The notes under the pieces are model-generated. The model was not told the DNA's origin. It ran no database searches and was given only the letters and a program-made list of their open reading frames with translations. Positions 51,862 through 60,493 of a DNA stretch of 63,886 bases are shown here, piece after piece. The stretch lies in assembly GCA_937952305.1 (NCBI GenBank), contig CALFZO010000049.1:1-63886 (forward strand), written 5' to 3'. The position numbers were made by a program, and so were the translations under genes. How positions within the stretch are numbered: position 1 is the stretch's first letter; the number at the start of each line of letters is the position of its first letter. This DNA comes from an uncultured Anaerolineales bacterium (GTDB taxonomy: Bacteria; Chloroflexota; Anaerolineae; Anaerolineales; UBA6663).

Positions 51862-52668
51862 TTACCAAATGGACGCCGCCTCGGGTTGAGCGGCCCGATC
51901 CACGAGGGTGATGGCCGCTTTCGCGCAGGCGGCCCGGCACACACCGCAGCCGTAACACTGGCGCGGGTCCACCGACACTTTCTTGTTGGCCAGCGAGACG
52001 CGCAAAGCCCCGAACTGGCACTGGCGCAGGCACTGGCGGCAGCCGGTGCAGGCGTCTGGGTTCACCTGGGCCACGAACTCGGCCCGGAAGAACAGCTGGA
52101 AATAGCCGCGCGCATGGCAGACGCGATAGGCGATACAGTCCTGGTCACAGTTGCACAGCGCGCCGATATAGGGCGTTTTGAACGTCCAGACCGAATGGAC
52201 GAGGCCGTGGTCGTCCAGCTGGCGCACGGCGGCGATGGCCTCCTCGGCGCTCAGGTACTCCAGACTGAACGAGTCGTCCAGGACCTCGGCCAGGCGCGGG
52301 TCGCCGGTGAGCGCGAAGCAGTAGCGCGCCTCTTTCTGCCCGGTGGTCACGCGGCGGCAGACGCACGGCAGGCGCACAATCCCGTCCACCTGGCGCAGGA
52401 TCTGCTCGACCTCCTCCAGCGGGACGACCTGGCCGTAGTGATCCTGCTGCAGACGCCACTTCAAGAAAGGCCGGGCCGGGCCGGCCAGCGGCGTGCGGGA
52501 GAGCGTCTCCAGCTGCGCCAGCGCCGCCGGCATCGTTTGTTCAAATTCGTTGGCGAAGCGGCCCAGGTAAGCCAGCCGACCGTTCTGGTCGCGCAGCTCA
52601 CGCGAGTAGTTCTGCATGGCCAGGTACCATTTCTGGCCGTCGCCGTGTTTGACGCAGAATTCGCACAT
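51862..52668 (-). CDS. Ferredoxin-domain protein with extra N-terminal cysteine motifs
   Basis: A 268-aa iron-sulfur protein. The C-terminal part has two classical [4Fe-4S] motifs, CTGCRQCLRQC and CYGCGVCRAAC. The N-terminal part begins MCEFCVKHGDGQKWYL and later has LPCVCRRVT, a Cys in ARYCFAL, and LCNCDQDCIAYR, which could bind one or two more clusters. The family is not assigned a function that I can name. It lies between the TrxR-like flavoprotein and MetVF, so an electron link between NAD(P)H and MetVF is the most natural inference. Confidence 0.8.
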   Translation of the reverse strand: MCEFCVKHGDGQKWYLAMQNYSRELRDQNGRLAYLGRFANEFEQTMPAALAQLETLSRTPLAGPARPFLKWRLQQDHYGQVVPLEEVEQILRQVDGIVRLPCVCRRVTTGQKEARYCFALTGDPRLAEVLDDSFSLEYLSAEEAIAAVRQLDDHGLVHSVWTFKTPYIGALCNCDQDCIAYRVCHARGYFQLFFRAEFVAQVNPDACTGCRQCLRQCQFGALRVSLANKKVSVDPRQCYGCGVCRAACAKAAITLVDRAAQPEAASIW

Positions 52669-52731
52669 GTTAGGCCTCCCCGTCAGCGCCGGCAGCGCTG
52701 CCCCGTTCAGCCCCCGCGGCCGGACGGGGTC

Positions 52732-53667
52732 CTAGGCGGAAGTGGGCGGCTCGCCCGGCCCCAGTTCGTGTTCCAGCAGGTAGTCATACGCGGACAGCGC
52801 CGCCTTGGCGCCCTCACCGATCGCGATCAGGACTTGCTCGGCGTGGACGTTGGTGACGTCGCCGGCCGCAAACAGCCCCGGCGCCGACGTATGGTTGGCG
52901 TTGTCCACGATGATGCCGCCCTGTGCATCCAGCGTCAGCAGGCCCTTAACCAGGCTGGAGTTCGGCTGCAGGCCGAGCTCGACGAAGAAAGCGTCGGCGT
53001 GCAGTTCGGCGAGCGTGTCGTTCGGACGCCGCAGGACCAGGCTGCGCGCATAGTCGTCGCCCTTCACCTGCTCGACCGCGTGGTCCTCCAGGATCACGAC
53101 GTTGGAGAAGCCGCGCAGCTTGCGGCCGAGCGCGCTGTCTAGTTCGCCGCGGTCCGGCGCCACCAGGGTGACGTGGCGGGCCAGGCGGGCCAGATCGGCG
53201 CCGGCGCGCAGCGCCAGGCCGTTGCTGCCGATGACGACGACGTTGCGGCCGACGAACAGGGCGGCATAGCTGACGGTGCTGTAGCACAGCCCGCGCATGG
53301 CGAACTCTTTCTCGCCGGGCACCTCCAGGCGCTGGCCGCGCGCGCCGGTGGCGATCAGGACGGCGCGCGCAGTGTGCTCGGCGCCTTTGCGCGTGCGGAC
53401 CCGGTAGCCGCCCGGCGCTGGCGCCACCGCATCGACGCTGTCAAACTCGCGCGCAAATTCCAGGTACTCGATCTCGTTGGCGAAGCGGTTGATCATCTCC
53501 TCGCCGTTGATGACCAGATGGTGTTCCAGGTTGGGAAGCTGCAAGCGGTAGTTGGTCTTGCCGCCCAGGTCTTTAGTGACCAGGAGTACGTTCAGGCGTT
53601 TGCGGACCGCGTAGATCGTGGCGGTCAGCCCGGCCGGCCCGCCGCCGATGACAATGAGATCGTACAT
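52732..53667 (-). CDS. Thioredoxin reductase-like FAD/NAD(P)H oxidoreductase lacking the redox CxxC
   Basis: A 311-aa two-dinucleotide-domain flavoprotein. The FAD motif is VIGGGPAGLTA (6-16), the NAD(P) motif is VIGSNGLALRAG near 145-156, and the C-terminal FAD segment is APGLFAAGDVTNV. Where thioredoxin reductases have CxxC it reads CYST (128-131), with only one Cys, so thiol-disulfide exchange is not expected. It is closer in logic to ferredoxin-NADP reductases of the TrxR-like type. The adjacent ferredoxin and MetVF genes support a role as NAD(P)H dehydrogenase for them. Confidence 0.85.
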   Translation of the reverse strand: MYDLIVIGGGPAGLTATIYAVRKRLNVLLVTKDLGGKTNYRLQLPNLEHHLVINGEEMINRFANEIEYLEFAREFDSVDAVAPAPGGYRVRTRKGAEHTARAVLIATGARGQRLEVPGEKEFAMRGLCYSTVSYAALFVGRNVVVIGSNGLALRAGADLARLARHVTLVAPDRGELDSALGRKLRGFSNVVILEDHAVEQVKGDDYARSLVLRRPNDTLAELHADAFFVELGLQPNSSLVKGLLTLDAQGGIIVDNANHTSAPGLFAAGDVTNVHAEQVLIAIGEGAKAALSAYDYLLEHELGPGEPPTSA

Positions 53668-53709
53668 CGCTGGGTCTCCTTGGCAGCGCTAGGCGCCCCC
53701 TCACCGCCC

Positions 53710-54324
53710 TTACGCCAGCAGTTCCGCCAGTTTGGCCTTGCTCCGCTGTTCGACGACGGCGTGCAGGCTGTGGCCGTGGCTGTCCATGGTGACGACGGCC
53801 GGAAAGTCCTTGACGCGGATCTTCCAGAAGGCCTCCGGTGCGCCAAACTCGTCCTTCTTGTAGACGGCGATGACTTCTTCGACCGCTTCGGCGATGAGCG
53901 AGCCGGCGCCGCCGATGGCGTGCAGATACACGGCCGGCTGCTCCTGGCAGGCCTTGAGCGTGCGCGGGCCCATACCGCCCTTGCCGATGATCAGCTTGAG
54001 GTCGAAGTGGGCGATGACGTAGTCCTCGTAGACCTCCTCGCGCGCGCTGGTGGTCGGCCCGGCCGAGACGAACTGCCAGCGGCCGTCCACCTGGCGGACC
54101 ACAGGGCCGCAGTGGTAGACGGCGCCGCCCTTCAGGTCCGCTTGGAGGAGCTCGTACAGTTCCAATTCGGCGGCCGGCGGCGGCGTGCCCTTGCAGAAAT
54201 TCTCGACCAGGTACTTGTGCGCGGCGTCGCGGGCCGTATACATCACGCCGGAAATGGAAACCGAGTCGCCGACCTTGAGGGCGCGGATCTCGGCGTCAGG
54301 GACAGGGATGGTGAGCTTGAGCAT
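53710..54324 (-). CDS. Class I fumarate hydratase, beta (C-terminal) subunit
   Basis: A 204-aa subunit of the oxygen-sensitive [4Fe-4S] fumarase/tartrate dehydratase family. Typical segments are VGDSVSISGVMYTARDAAHK, GAVYHCGPVV, FVSAGPTTSAREE, IIGKGGMG and AVYLHAIGGAGSL. It forms an enzyme with the alpha subunit encoded nine bases upstream. It interconverts fumarate and malate; tartrate dehydratase is a close alternative. Within this operon it may supply an incomplete reductive TCA branch. Confidence 0.9.
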   Translation of the reverse strand: MLKLTIPVPDAEIRALKVGDSVSISGVMYTARDAAHKYLVENFCKGTPPPAAELELYELLQADLKGGAVYHCGPVVRQVDGRWQFVSAGPTTSAREEVYEDYVIAHFDLKLIIGKGGMGPRTLKACQEQPAVYLHAIGGAGSLIAEAVEEVIAVYKKDEFGAPEAFWKIRVKDFPAVVTMDSHGHSLHAVVEQRSKAKLAELLA

Positions 54325-54333
54325 GGCCGGCTC

Positions 54334-55209
54334 CTATTTGATCTCGACGGTGCCGGCGCGCCAGGTGAGCGTGCGGCGGCGGTGGGCCCAGCACATGTAC
54401 GCCACGGTGACGAAGAAACTGGCCGGATGGCGGTGCGGGATGCCGATCTGCGTGGCCAGGACCGTGGACTCGCCGCCAAAGCCCATCGGGCCGATGCCGA
54501 GCTGGTTGGCCTCGGCGGTGATGCGGCCTTCCAGCGCGGCCACGTCGGCCTGGGGCGACACTTCATCCAGCTTGCGGAAGAGCTGTTCCTTAGCGACAAA
54601 GTAGGAGACGCCGCGGTCGCCGCCCACCGAGATCCCCAGGAAGCCGGGCGCGCAGCCCTTGCCCTGCGCCTTGTAGACGGCGTCCAGGGCCACCCGGCGC
54701 ACGCCTTCCAGGTCACGCCCGGCCTTCAGTTCGGCGTTGGGCAGCGAATACTGGGTGCTGACGTTCTCACAGCCGCCGCCCTTGAGCAGCAGGTCCACCT
54801 GCAGGTAGTCGTGCTCCCACTCCTCGAAGTGCAGGACCGGGCTGCCCGCGCCCACGTTGTCGCCGGTGTTCTTGCCGGTGACCGGGTTGACGGCGTTGGG
54901 GCGCAGATAAGCGGCCCGGGTGGCCTCCTTCAGCGCGGCCTCAAACTGGGCCTTGAGCTTGAGCGTGGACCAGCCTTCCGGATAGTGGAAGTAGGCGATC
55001 GGTGTGCCCGTGTCCTGGCAGATGGGGGTGGAGTGCTGGCGGGCCAGGGCCACGTTCTCCAGGATGGTGTCCAGCGCGCTGCGAGCCGCCGAGCCAGCCG
55101 CCTCTTTGGTGTGCGCCTGGCGCAGAGCCTGCTCGACGTCCTCGGGCAGGTCGGTGGCCGTGCGGCGGATGAACTCGACAAAGGCAGCGGTGAGATCAGG
55201 CGTGGTCAT
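54334..55209 (-). CDS. Class I fumarate hydratase, alpha (N-terminal) subunit
   Basis: A 291-aa catalytic subunit carrying the [4Fe-4S] cluster. Candidate cluster cysteines lie in TPICQDTGTPIAY, GGGCENVS and GKGCAPGFLGIS, the usual three positions. GVGAGSPVLHFEEWE and the C-terminal WAHRRRTLTW are also family-like. It precedes the beta subunit gene with a nine-base gap. Oxygen sensitivity of this class agrees with an anaerobic organism. Confidence 0.92.
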   Translation of the reverse strand: MTTPDLTAAFVEFIRRTATDLPEDVEQALRQAHTKEAAGSAARSALDTILENVALARQHSTPICQDTGTPIAYFHYPEGWSTLKLKAQFEAALKEATRAAYLRPNAVNPVTGKNTGDNVGAGSPVLHFEEWEHDYLQVDLLLKGGGCENVSTQYSLPNAELKAGRDLEGVRRVALDAVYKAQGKGCAPGFLGISVGGDRGVSYFVAKEQLFRKLDEVSPQADVAALEGRITAEANQLGIGPMGFGGESTVLATQIGIPHRHPASFFVTVAYMCWAHRRRTLTWRAGTVEIK

Positions 55210-55295
55210 TGGGCCTCCAAAAGCTCGGGCAGGACTGCGGACGGCGCCCTGGCCGGGCTGCTGAAGCCGGCCGCGGCGGTCTCGGGTGGGCCTGC

Positions 55296-56225
55296 CTACA
55301 GCCGCAGATACGAATCGGTGTAGATGACTTTGTTGAGCAGGACCTGGACGGTCTTCCAGACGTCCACCTGGACCGGGTCACGCAGGTCGACGTCGCTCGG
55401 CTCCAGTTCGGCGCCGGCGGCCACCGCATCGTGCAGTTTCAGGTACAGGGCGCCGAGCGGGGTGCTGGCGTCGCGCTGCTGCACGATCCGGATGGCCGTC
55501 ATCAGGTCTTCATCGAGCGGGTCGATGATGGCGGCGTCGACGCCGACGGCCATGAGCATGACCATGTAGACGCGGTTGAGCAGCGGGCGCATGGCGGCCG
55601 GCACGGCGTTGGAGACGTTGGACAGGCCCACGTTCACCATCGGCGGCGGATCGGTCACCATCTTGAGCATGCGCACAGCTTCGATGCACTGCGGCACGTA
55701 TTCCTGGCAGCCGGAGACCGTCAGCACCAGCGGGTCGACGATCAGGTCGTGCATGGCCAGGCCGACTTCCTGGGCGCGCGGGATGAGTTTCTCCAGAGCG
55801 ATCGACACGCGCGCGTCGGCCGAAACCGGGATGCCTTCCTTGGCCATCGTCAGGGCGATCAGCTTGGCGCCGTACTTGGCTGCCAGCGGCGGCACTGCGG
55901 CCAGACGTTCCTCCTCGGCCGAGGTCGAGTTGATGATGGCACCGTAGCCTTGGGGCAGTTTGCGCAGGCCGGCCTCGATGGCGGCCAGGTTGGTGGTGTC
56001 GAACGACAGCGTCATGCCCGGCACCGCCTCCAGGACCACGTCCACCAGCCAGTCCATGATCTCCGGACCGGCTTTCTTCTGCGGGCCGATGTTCAGATCG
56101 AGGGCGTCGGCCCCGGCCTCCCGTTGTTTGCGGGCCAGGTCGACGAAGAAGGCGCCGTCACGGGCCGCCAGGGCCTCCTTGACTTTGGGCGCGATGATGT
56201 GGATTTTCTCGCCGATGAGCAGCAT
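55296..56225 (-). CDS. acsE: Methyltetrahydrofolate:corrinoid iron-sulfur protein methyltransferase
   Basis: A 309-aa pterin-binding (DHPS-like) TIM barrel that moves the methyl group of methyl-THF to the cobalt of AcsCD. Family features are IGEKIHIIAP at the N-terminus, ADALDLNIGPQKKAG, LSFDTTN, the VDPLVLTVSG strand and NVGLSNVSNAVP. AAGGAG precedes the ATG. It connects the MetVF step to the corrinoid protein genes found upstream in the same orientation. Homologues in methylotrophic systems exist, but the surrounding acs genes make AcsE the clear choice. Confidence 0.92.
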   Translation of the reverse strand: MLLIGEKIHIIAPKVKEALAARDGAFFVDLARKQREAGADALDLNIGPQKKAGPEIMDWLVDVVLEAVPGMTLSFDTTNLAAIEAGLRKLPQGYGAIINSTSAEEERLAAVPPLAAKYGAKLIALTMAKEGIPVSADARVSIALEKLIPRAQEVGLAMHDLIVDPLVLTVSGCQEYVPQCIEAVRMLKMVTDPPPMVNVGLSNVSNAVPAAMRPLLNRVYMVMLMAVGVDAAIIDPLDEDLMTAIRIVQQRDASTPLGALYLKLHDAVAAGAELEPSDVDLRDPVQVDVWKTVQVLLNKVIYTDSYLRL

Positions 56226-56443
56226 GACGATCTCCTTGGGGGGTGAGCGGAGGCGGGCGCAGAGGCGGCCACCGCTTGCATGACAATGGCCACGCGGTCG
56301 TCATCAGGTGACTGACAGCGTGACTCCGGGTGCCCACTTTCCATAGTGCCAAATCACCCGATTGCGAGTTACAAAGGTCATATCCAATTGAGCCGGTCCA
56401 GGTTGCCTCGGAATTGTGCGGTGCGGCACAAAGCGCTGGCCGC
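56226..56443. other. Intergenic stretch between the CBS gene and acsE
   Basis: 218 bases, AT-richer between about 56340 and 56420. It may hold a promoter for acsE and the genes after it, but I could not fix a convincing -35/-10 pair, and I see no gene. Confidence 0.4.
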
Positions 56444-56893
56444 TTACGCTTGATCCAGCAACTCGCCGAGGCCGCGCCCCTCCAGGCGCTCGATGGTGCT
56501 GCGCTGGTTTTCGATGATGACGCGCACCACGTCGCGGATGGAGACGATGCCGACCAGCGTCTGCTGTTCGTTGAGCACCGGCAGATGGCGGATCTTGTGG
56601 CGCATCATCAGGGCCATGCAGCGGTCCACCGAGTGGTCCGGGTGCACCACAATAACGTCCTTGGTCATCAGTTCACGCACGGCCGTGTTCTTGGAGGCCT
56701 TGCCGGCCAGGATGCCCTTGCGGGCATAGTCGCGCTCCGAGAGGATGCCCACCAGCTTGGCGCCCTGAACCACCGGCAGGGCGCCGACGTCCTTGGCGGC
56801 CATGAGCTGCAGCGCTTCAAACATGGTCGTGTCGGGTTTGGCGGTCCAGACCTGCGGGTCGCGGTTTTGCAGAAGTTGTCGGACAGTGCTCAT
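56444..56893 (-). CDS. Tandem CBS-domain protein
   Basis: A 149-aa protein of two CBS motifs, about 10-65 (TMFEALQLMAAKDVGALPVV, VGILSERDYARK) and 75-140 (RELMTKDVIVVHPDHSVDRC, IRHLPVLNEQ, VGIVSIRDVVR). CBS pairs bind adenine nucleotides and sense energy state. The ATG at 56893 has AGGAG eight bases before it. It is placed between acsF and acsE, and another CBS protein lies near acsB, suggesting energy control of the pathway, which is inference. Confidence 0.9.
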   Translation of the reverse strand: MSTVRQLLQNRDPQVWTAKPDTTMFEALQLMAAKDVGALPVVQGAKLVGILSERDYARKGILAGKASKNTAVRELMTKDVIVVHPDHSVDRCMALMMRHKIRHLPVLNEQQTLVGIVSIRDVVRVIIENQRSTIERLEGRGLGELLDQA

Positions 56894-56975
56894 GTGGTTT
56901 TCTCCTGAACAGCGGTGACGATCAGCCGGCGGACCGGCCAACACTGCTGCGGCCTGACACGCGGACGCCGCGCCC

Positions 56976-57743
56976 TCAGCGGGCCGGCTGCAGCAAGTGC
57001 GCGAGCAGAGCGTCGATGGCCTGCCCGGCTGGCGACGCCGAGTCGAGCTCCACCAGCGGCCGGCCGTTGGCGTCCAGCGACCCGATGGCGGGGTCGGCTG
57101 GGATGACGAACGCGGCGCCCAGGCCGATTTCATCCACAGCTTGCTGCAGGGCGGGCGTGAGCGCGCCGTTGACGCGATTGACGATCAGCACGGACCGCTG
57201 AACGTTGATGTCGAGCTCGCCCGTCAGTTTGACGATGCCTTCGGCCGCCTTGACGCCGCGCACGGTGGGGTCGGTGACCACCACGAGCACGTCGACGTCG
57301 CGCGTGGTGCGCCGGCTGAGATGCTCCATGCCGGCCTCATTGTCGATGACGACGTAACCGTAGGGCCGGCCCAGGCCGTCGACGATCTCGCGCAGCATGT
57401 GGTTGAAGGCGCAGTAACAGCCCTGGCCCTCCGGCCGGCCCATCGCCAGCAGGTCCACGGTCTCGCCCTCCTCCACCGCCAGGCGGATGCGCGTGTTGAG
57501 GAAATCACGCCGGGCGATGCCCGTGCCGACCGAGCCGTCCTGCACGCCGGCCAGCATCGCTTCGCGGATGTCGCCGACTGTCAGGGTCAGCGGCAGGCCC
57601 AGCGCCAGGTTGAGGTTGGAGGAGGGGTCGGCGTCGATGGCCAGCACCGGGCCGAGCCGGCGGCGCGTCAACGCCCGGATCAGAAGCGCGGCGACCGTGG
57701 TCTTGCCGGTGCCGCCTTTGCCTGCCAAAGCCAAGGTCGTCAT
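56976..57743 (-). CDS. acsF: AcsF/CooC-family nickel ATPase
   Basis: A 255-aa MinD-like ATPase. The deviant Walker A is GKGGTGKTT (8-16), and the metal-binding CxC is Cys109-x-Cys111 in GQGCYCAFNHML. IDNEAGMEHLSRRTTRDVD is the switch region shared with CooC. AcsF matures acetyl-CoA synthase by nickel loading, CooC does so for CODH, and the two are hard to separate by sequence. Its position between acsV and acsE favours AcsF. Confidence 0.85.
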   Translation of the reverse strand: MTTLALAGKGGTGKTTVAALLIRALTRRRLGPVLAIDADPSSNLNLALGLPLTLTVGDIREAMLAGVQDGSVGTGIARRDFLNTRIRLAVEEGETVDLLAMGRPEGQGCYCAFNHMLREIVDGLGRPYGYVVIDNEAGMEHLSRRTTRDVDVLVVVTDPTVRGVKAAEGIVKLTGELDINVQRSVLIVNRVNGALTPALQQAVDEIGLGAAFVIPADPAIGSLDANGRPLVELDSASPAGQAIDALLAHLLQPAR

Positions 57744-57774
57744 AGGTCCATCTCTCCAGGTGTTGTTGGCGCGG

Positions 57775-57863
57775 CTAGTGCCCCGTCCTCGTGAAAGAGA
57801 TGGACCGGGGTAGCCGCGCCCAAGTGGCGCCGACCCATCCTATTCAAGTGGACGGGGTACTAG
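57775..57863. mobile_element. MITE-like element between acsV and acsF
   Basis: 14-base inverted arms with one mismatch (57775-57788 and 57850-57863) bound an 89-bp segment. Both outer ends are CTAG, which would be a 4-bp target duplication of the kind made by IS5-type elements, leaving inverted ends beginning TGCCCCGTCC. The interior is also partly self-complementary. The TAG stop of acsV lies inside the right CTAG. No transposase is encoded, and no second copy is seen in this window. Confidence 0.45.
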
Positions 57864-59809
57864 GCGCGCGCGCCCGCCTCGCCCGGCGCCGCCAGGGCCG
57901 CTACGCTCGGGAAGCGGCTCAGGTCCGTGTGGGGCAGGAAGAGCGCCGAGGTGAAGGCCTCATAGAACGAGTTGTCGGCCGAGAGCTCCAGGTAGGTCAT
58001 CTTCTCGGCCAGGGCGCGCACCGCCGCGCGCGCGTCACGGGACAGCAAGGCTAAATAGGCGCCGAGCACAGCGGTGTTGCCCAGGAAGTTGATCCGGTCC
58101 CAGGGCAGGTCCGGCAGCAGCCCCACCTGCACCGCCTTCTCGACGTTAAGATACTTGCCGAACGAGCCGCCGATCAGCAGGCGTTCCACCTGGCTCAAGT
58201 CCACGCCCACGCTCTGCGCCAGGACATTGAAGCCGGCGTAGATGGCGGCCTTGGCGCGCATCAGGTTGTCCACATCGACCTTGGTGAGGACGATGTCCTG
58301 GCCGTGAGCAGCGTCGCCGGCCCAGACCACCACGTATTCCGGGCCGTGCGCGCCCGGGCGCAGCCGCGGCAGGCCGAGGTCGAGCTTGAAATTGCCGGCC
58401 TTGTCGGCGACGCCGGTGATGAACAGCTCCGCCAGCAGGGAGAGCAGGCCGGAGCCGCACAGGCCGCGCGGTTGGCCGCCGCCGATGACGCGATAGGTGG
58501 GCTCATAGGTCTGGCTGTTGATCCAGACCTCCTCAATGGCGCCGCGGGTGGCGCGCATGCCGGAGACCACGCCGGCGCCCTCGAAGGCCGGCCCGGCCGA
58601 GCACGCGCACGTCATCAGCCATTCCTGGTTGCCGAGCACGATCTCGCCGTTGGTGCCGACGTCGATGAAGAGCGTCAGCGGCTCGGCCTCATGCAGGCCC
58701 GTGGCCAGCACGCCGGCGGTGATGTCGGCGCCGACGTAGGAGGCCACGCCGGGCAGGGGGTCCACCAGCGCCAGCGGGTGGATCGCCAGGCCGGCCTCGG
58801 CCGCGGTCAGCGGCGCCGGATGGTTGACGGCCGGGATGTAGGGCGTCAGGCGGATAGAAGCCGGCGGCACCCCCAGGAAGAGATGCAGCATGGTCGTGTT
58901 GCCGGCGACGGTCGCTTTGTAGATGCGCTGCGGGTCCACCTGGCCGCGCTCGGCCAGACGCGCGATCAGGGTGTTGATGGTCTCGAGGACGCGCGCCCGC
59001 AGCTCTTCCAGCCCGGACGGCGCGGAGGCCGGCCCGCCCTTGCTCGCGTAGATGATGCGTGAGATGACGTCCTCGCCGCGCGCGATCTGGCCGTTGTACT
59101 CGGCCGCCTGGTCGACGGCGGCGCCGGTGAGCAGGTCCACCAGATAGACCGTGACCGTGGTCGTGCCGATGTCGATGGCCAGGCCGAGCACTTGGGCGAG
59201 CTGATCGCCCGGGATCAGGTCGATCAGGCGCGGCGGGCCGGCCGGCCGGCGCCAGGTGTCCAGCTCCACCACGGCCGTGGCTTGCCAGTTGGCGTCCCGC
59301 AGGCGCGGGCCGAGCGTGCGCAGCAGCGCCAGCGGAATCTCCAGGCCGCGGACTCCGTGCGCGGCCAGGGCGCGCTCCAGCCGGGCGGCGTCATCCACGT
59401 TATCGGCCAGCGTGGGCTCATCCAGGGTGACGAAGAAGGCGCGCACGCTCTGGTCGCGTTCGGGCGCGTACGCGAACGGCGCGGCCACCTGGCGCGCGGT
59501 CTTGTCGGTGACCAGGCGCCGCTCGACGGCCTCGGTCTCCAGCAGGCGGATGGTGGCGTCGCCTTCGACCACGGCCTGGCACGCCAGCGCATAACCGGCG
59601 GCCAGGTCGGCGTCTGAGAGGCGGATGGCCGAGCGGCGGCGGATCTGGCCGTCTTCGACGACGATGGCGCAGCGCCCGCAGCGGCCCTGGCCGCCGCACG
59701 GCTGGCCGATATCCAGGCCGGCCTGGCGGATAGCTTCGGTGAGCAAGGTGCCGGTCGTGACAGAAGCCGTCTGGCCGGCCGGCAGGAAGGTGACTGAGTG
59801 ATGGGCCAT
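57860..59809 (-). CDS. acsV: Reductive activator of the corrinoid iron-sulfur protein (AcsV/RACo type)
   Basis: A 649-aa protein that uses ATP to restore the Co(I) state of AcsCD after accidental oxidation. The N-terminal [2Fe-2S] domain has Cys38, Cys44, Cys47 and Cys77 (QPCGGQGRCGRCAIV, YALACQAV). A linker and the DUF4445 ASKHA ATPase domain follow (LGLAIDIGTTTVTVYLVD near 208, TLFIDVGTNGEIVLG, LIGGSFGKYLN). The ATG at 59809 begins just before the ferredoxin domain; no good Shine-Dalgarno sequence is present. The stop codon lies in the end of a MITE-like inverted repeat. Confidence 0.9.
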   Translation of the reverse strand: MAHHSVTFLPAGQTASVTTGTLLTEAIRQAGLDIGQPCGGQGRCGRCAIVVEDGQIRRRSAIRLSDADLAAGYALACQAVVEGDATIRLLETEAVERRLVTDKTARQVAAPFAYAPERDQSVRAFFVTLDEPTLADNVDDAARLERALAAHGVRGLEIPLALLRTLGPRLRDANWQATAVVELDTWRRPAGPPRLIDLIPGDQLAQVLGLAIDIGTTTVTVYLVDLLTGAAVDQAAEYNGQIARGEDVISRIIYASKGGPASAPSGLEELRARVLETINTLIARLAERGQVDPQRIYKATVAGNTTMLHLFLGVPPASIRLTPYIPAVNHPAPLTAAEAGLAIHPLALVDPLPGVASYVGADITAGVLATGLHEAEPLTLFIDVGTNGEIVLGNQEWLMTCACSAGPAFEGAGVVSGMRATRGAIEEVWINSQTYEPTYRVIGGGQPRGLCGSGLLSLLAELFITGVADKAGNFKLDLGLPRLRPGAHGPEYVVVWAGDAAHGQDIVLTKVDVDNLMRAKAAIYAGFNVLAQSVGVDLSQVERLLIGGSFGKYLNVEKAVQVGLLPDLPWDRINFLGNTAVLGAYLALLSRDARAAVRALAEKMTYLELSADNSFYEAFTSALFLPHTDLSRFPSVAALAAPGEAGARA

Positions 59810-59840
59810 GAACAGTGGGTCGTTGGCAGTGAGACCGGGA

Positions 59841-60431
59841 TCAGTCTCGGCGGCGCGGCCACAGCCCGCGGATGGCCAGCGGCAACAGGGCCATGGCCAC
59901 CAGCGGCCAGACCCAGGCGAACTCACTCGGGCCGCCGGGGCCGGTGCGCGCCTCCACCCGGTGCAGACGGACCAGGCGGTAGCCGGCCGTGGCGGCGGCC
60001 AGGCTCGCGTCGTCCTGCGTGTGCGGGTCCACGCCCATCAGCGGCGCCACGGCGCCGCTGCCGATGAGCACCTGGCGCAGGACCGGCAGGTATTCCTCCC
60101 AGTCGGAGACATCCTCAGCCACCCCCGCCCACCAGCCGTCCGGGAGCCAGATTTCGACGTGCGGGTCGTTTAGGATGTTGCGATACCAGTCCGCGCCGCT
60201 GCCGAAGCCGGCGGTGACATACAGATCATCGCGCACAACGGCATAGTTGACCGGCGTCAGACGGCGCCGGCCCGTTTTGCGGCCGCGGTGAGCGATGACC
60301 AGGATCCGCCCGCCGACGTCTGGCCAGCCGTTGACGAGCGGCGCCAGGCCCAGCCGGAACAGGCCGACCATGAAAGGATTGAAGCGCTTGAAGACCTGAC
60401 GGAGGGACGCGTCGAGTTGGGTGTTGGCCAT
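59841..60431 (-). CDS. Nitroreductase/quinone-reductase family (Ddn-like) protein with C-terminal membrane helix
   Basis: A 196-aa protein. The split-barrel domain (about 10-150) resembles deazaflavin-dependent nitroreductases: VIAHRGRKTGRRRLTPVNYA, YVTAGFGSGADWYRNIL and HVEIWLPDGWWAG. A hydrophobic C-terminal segment (about 168-190, FAWVWPLVAMALLPLAIRG) would anchor it in the membrane. Family members bind F420 or a flavin. Its place between acsC and acsV is unusual and its role there is unknown. Confidence 0.75.
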   Translation of the reverse strand: MANTQLDASLRQVFKRFNPFMVGLFRLGLAPLVNGWPDVGGRILVIAHRGRKTGRRRLTPVNYAVVRDDLYVTAGFGSGADWYRNILNDPHVEIWLPDGWWAGVAEDVSDWEEYLPVLRQVLIGSGAVAPLMGVDPHTQDDASLAAATAGYRLVRLHRVEARTGPGGPSEFAWVWPLVAMALLPLAIRGLWPRRRD

Positions 60432-60493
60432 ATCAGGTATTGCGCGCTGGCCGCCGGCTGAACCGCGCGGCCAGGGCGCGACAGAAGGCGCTT

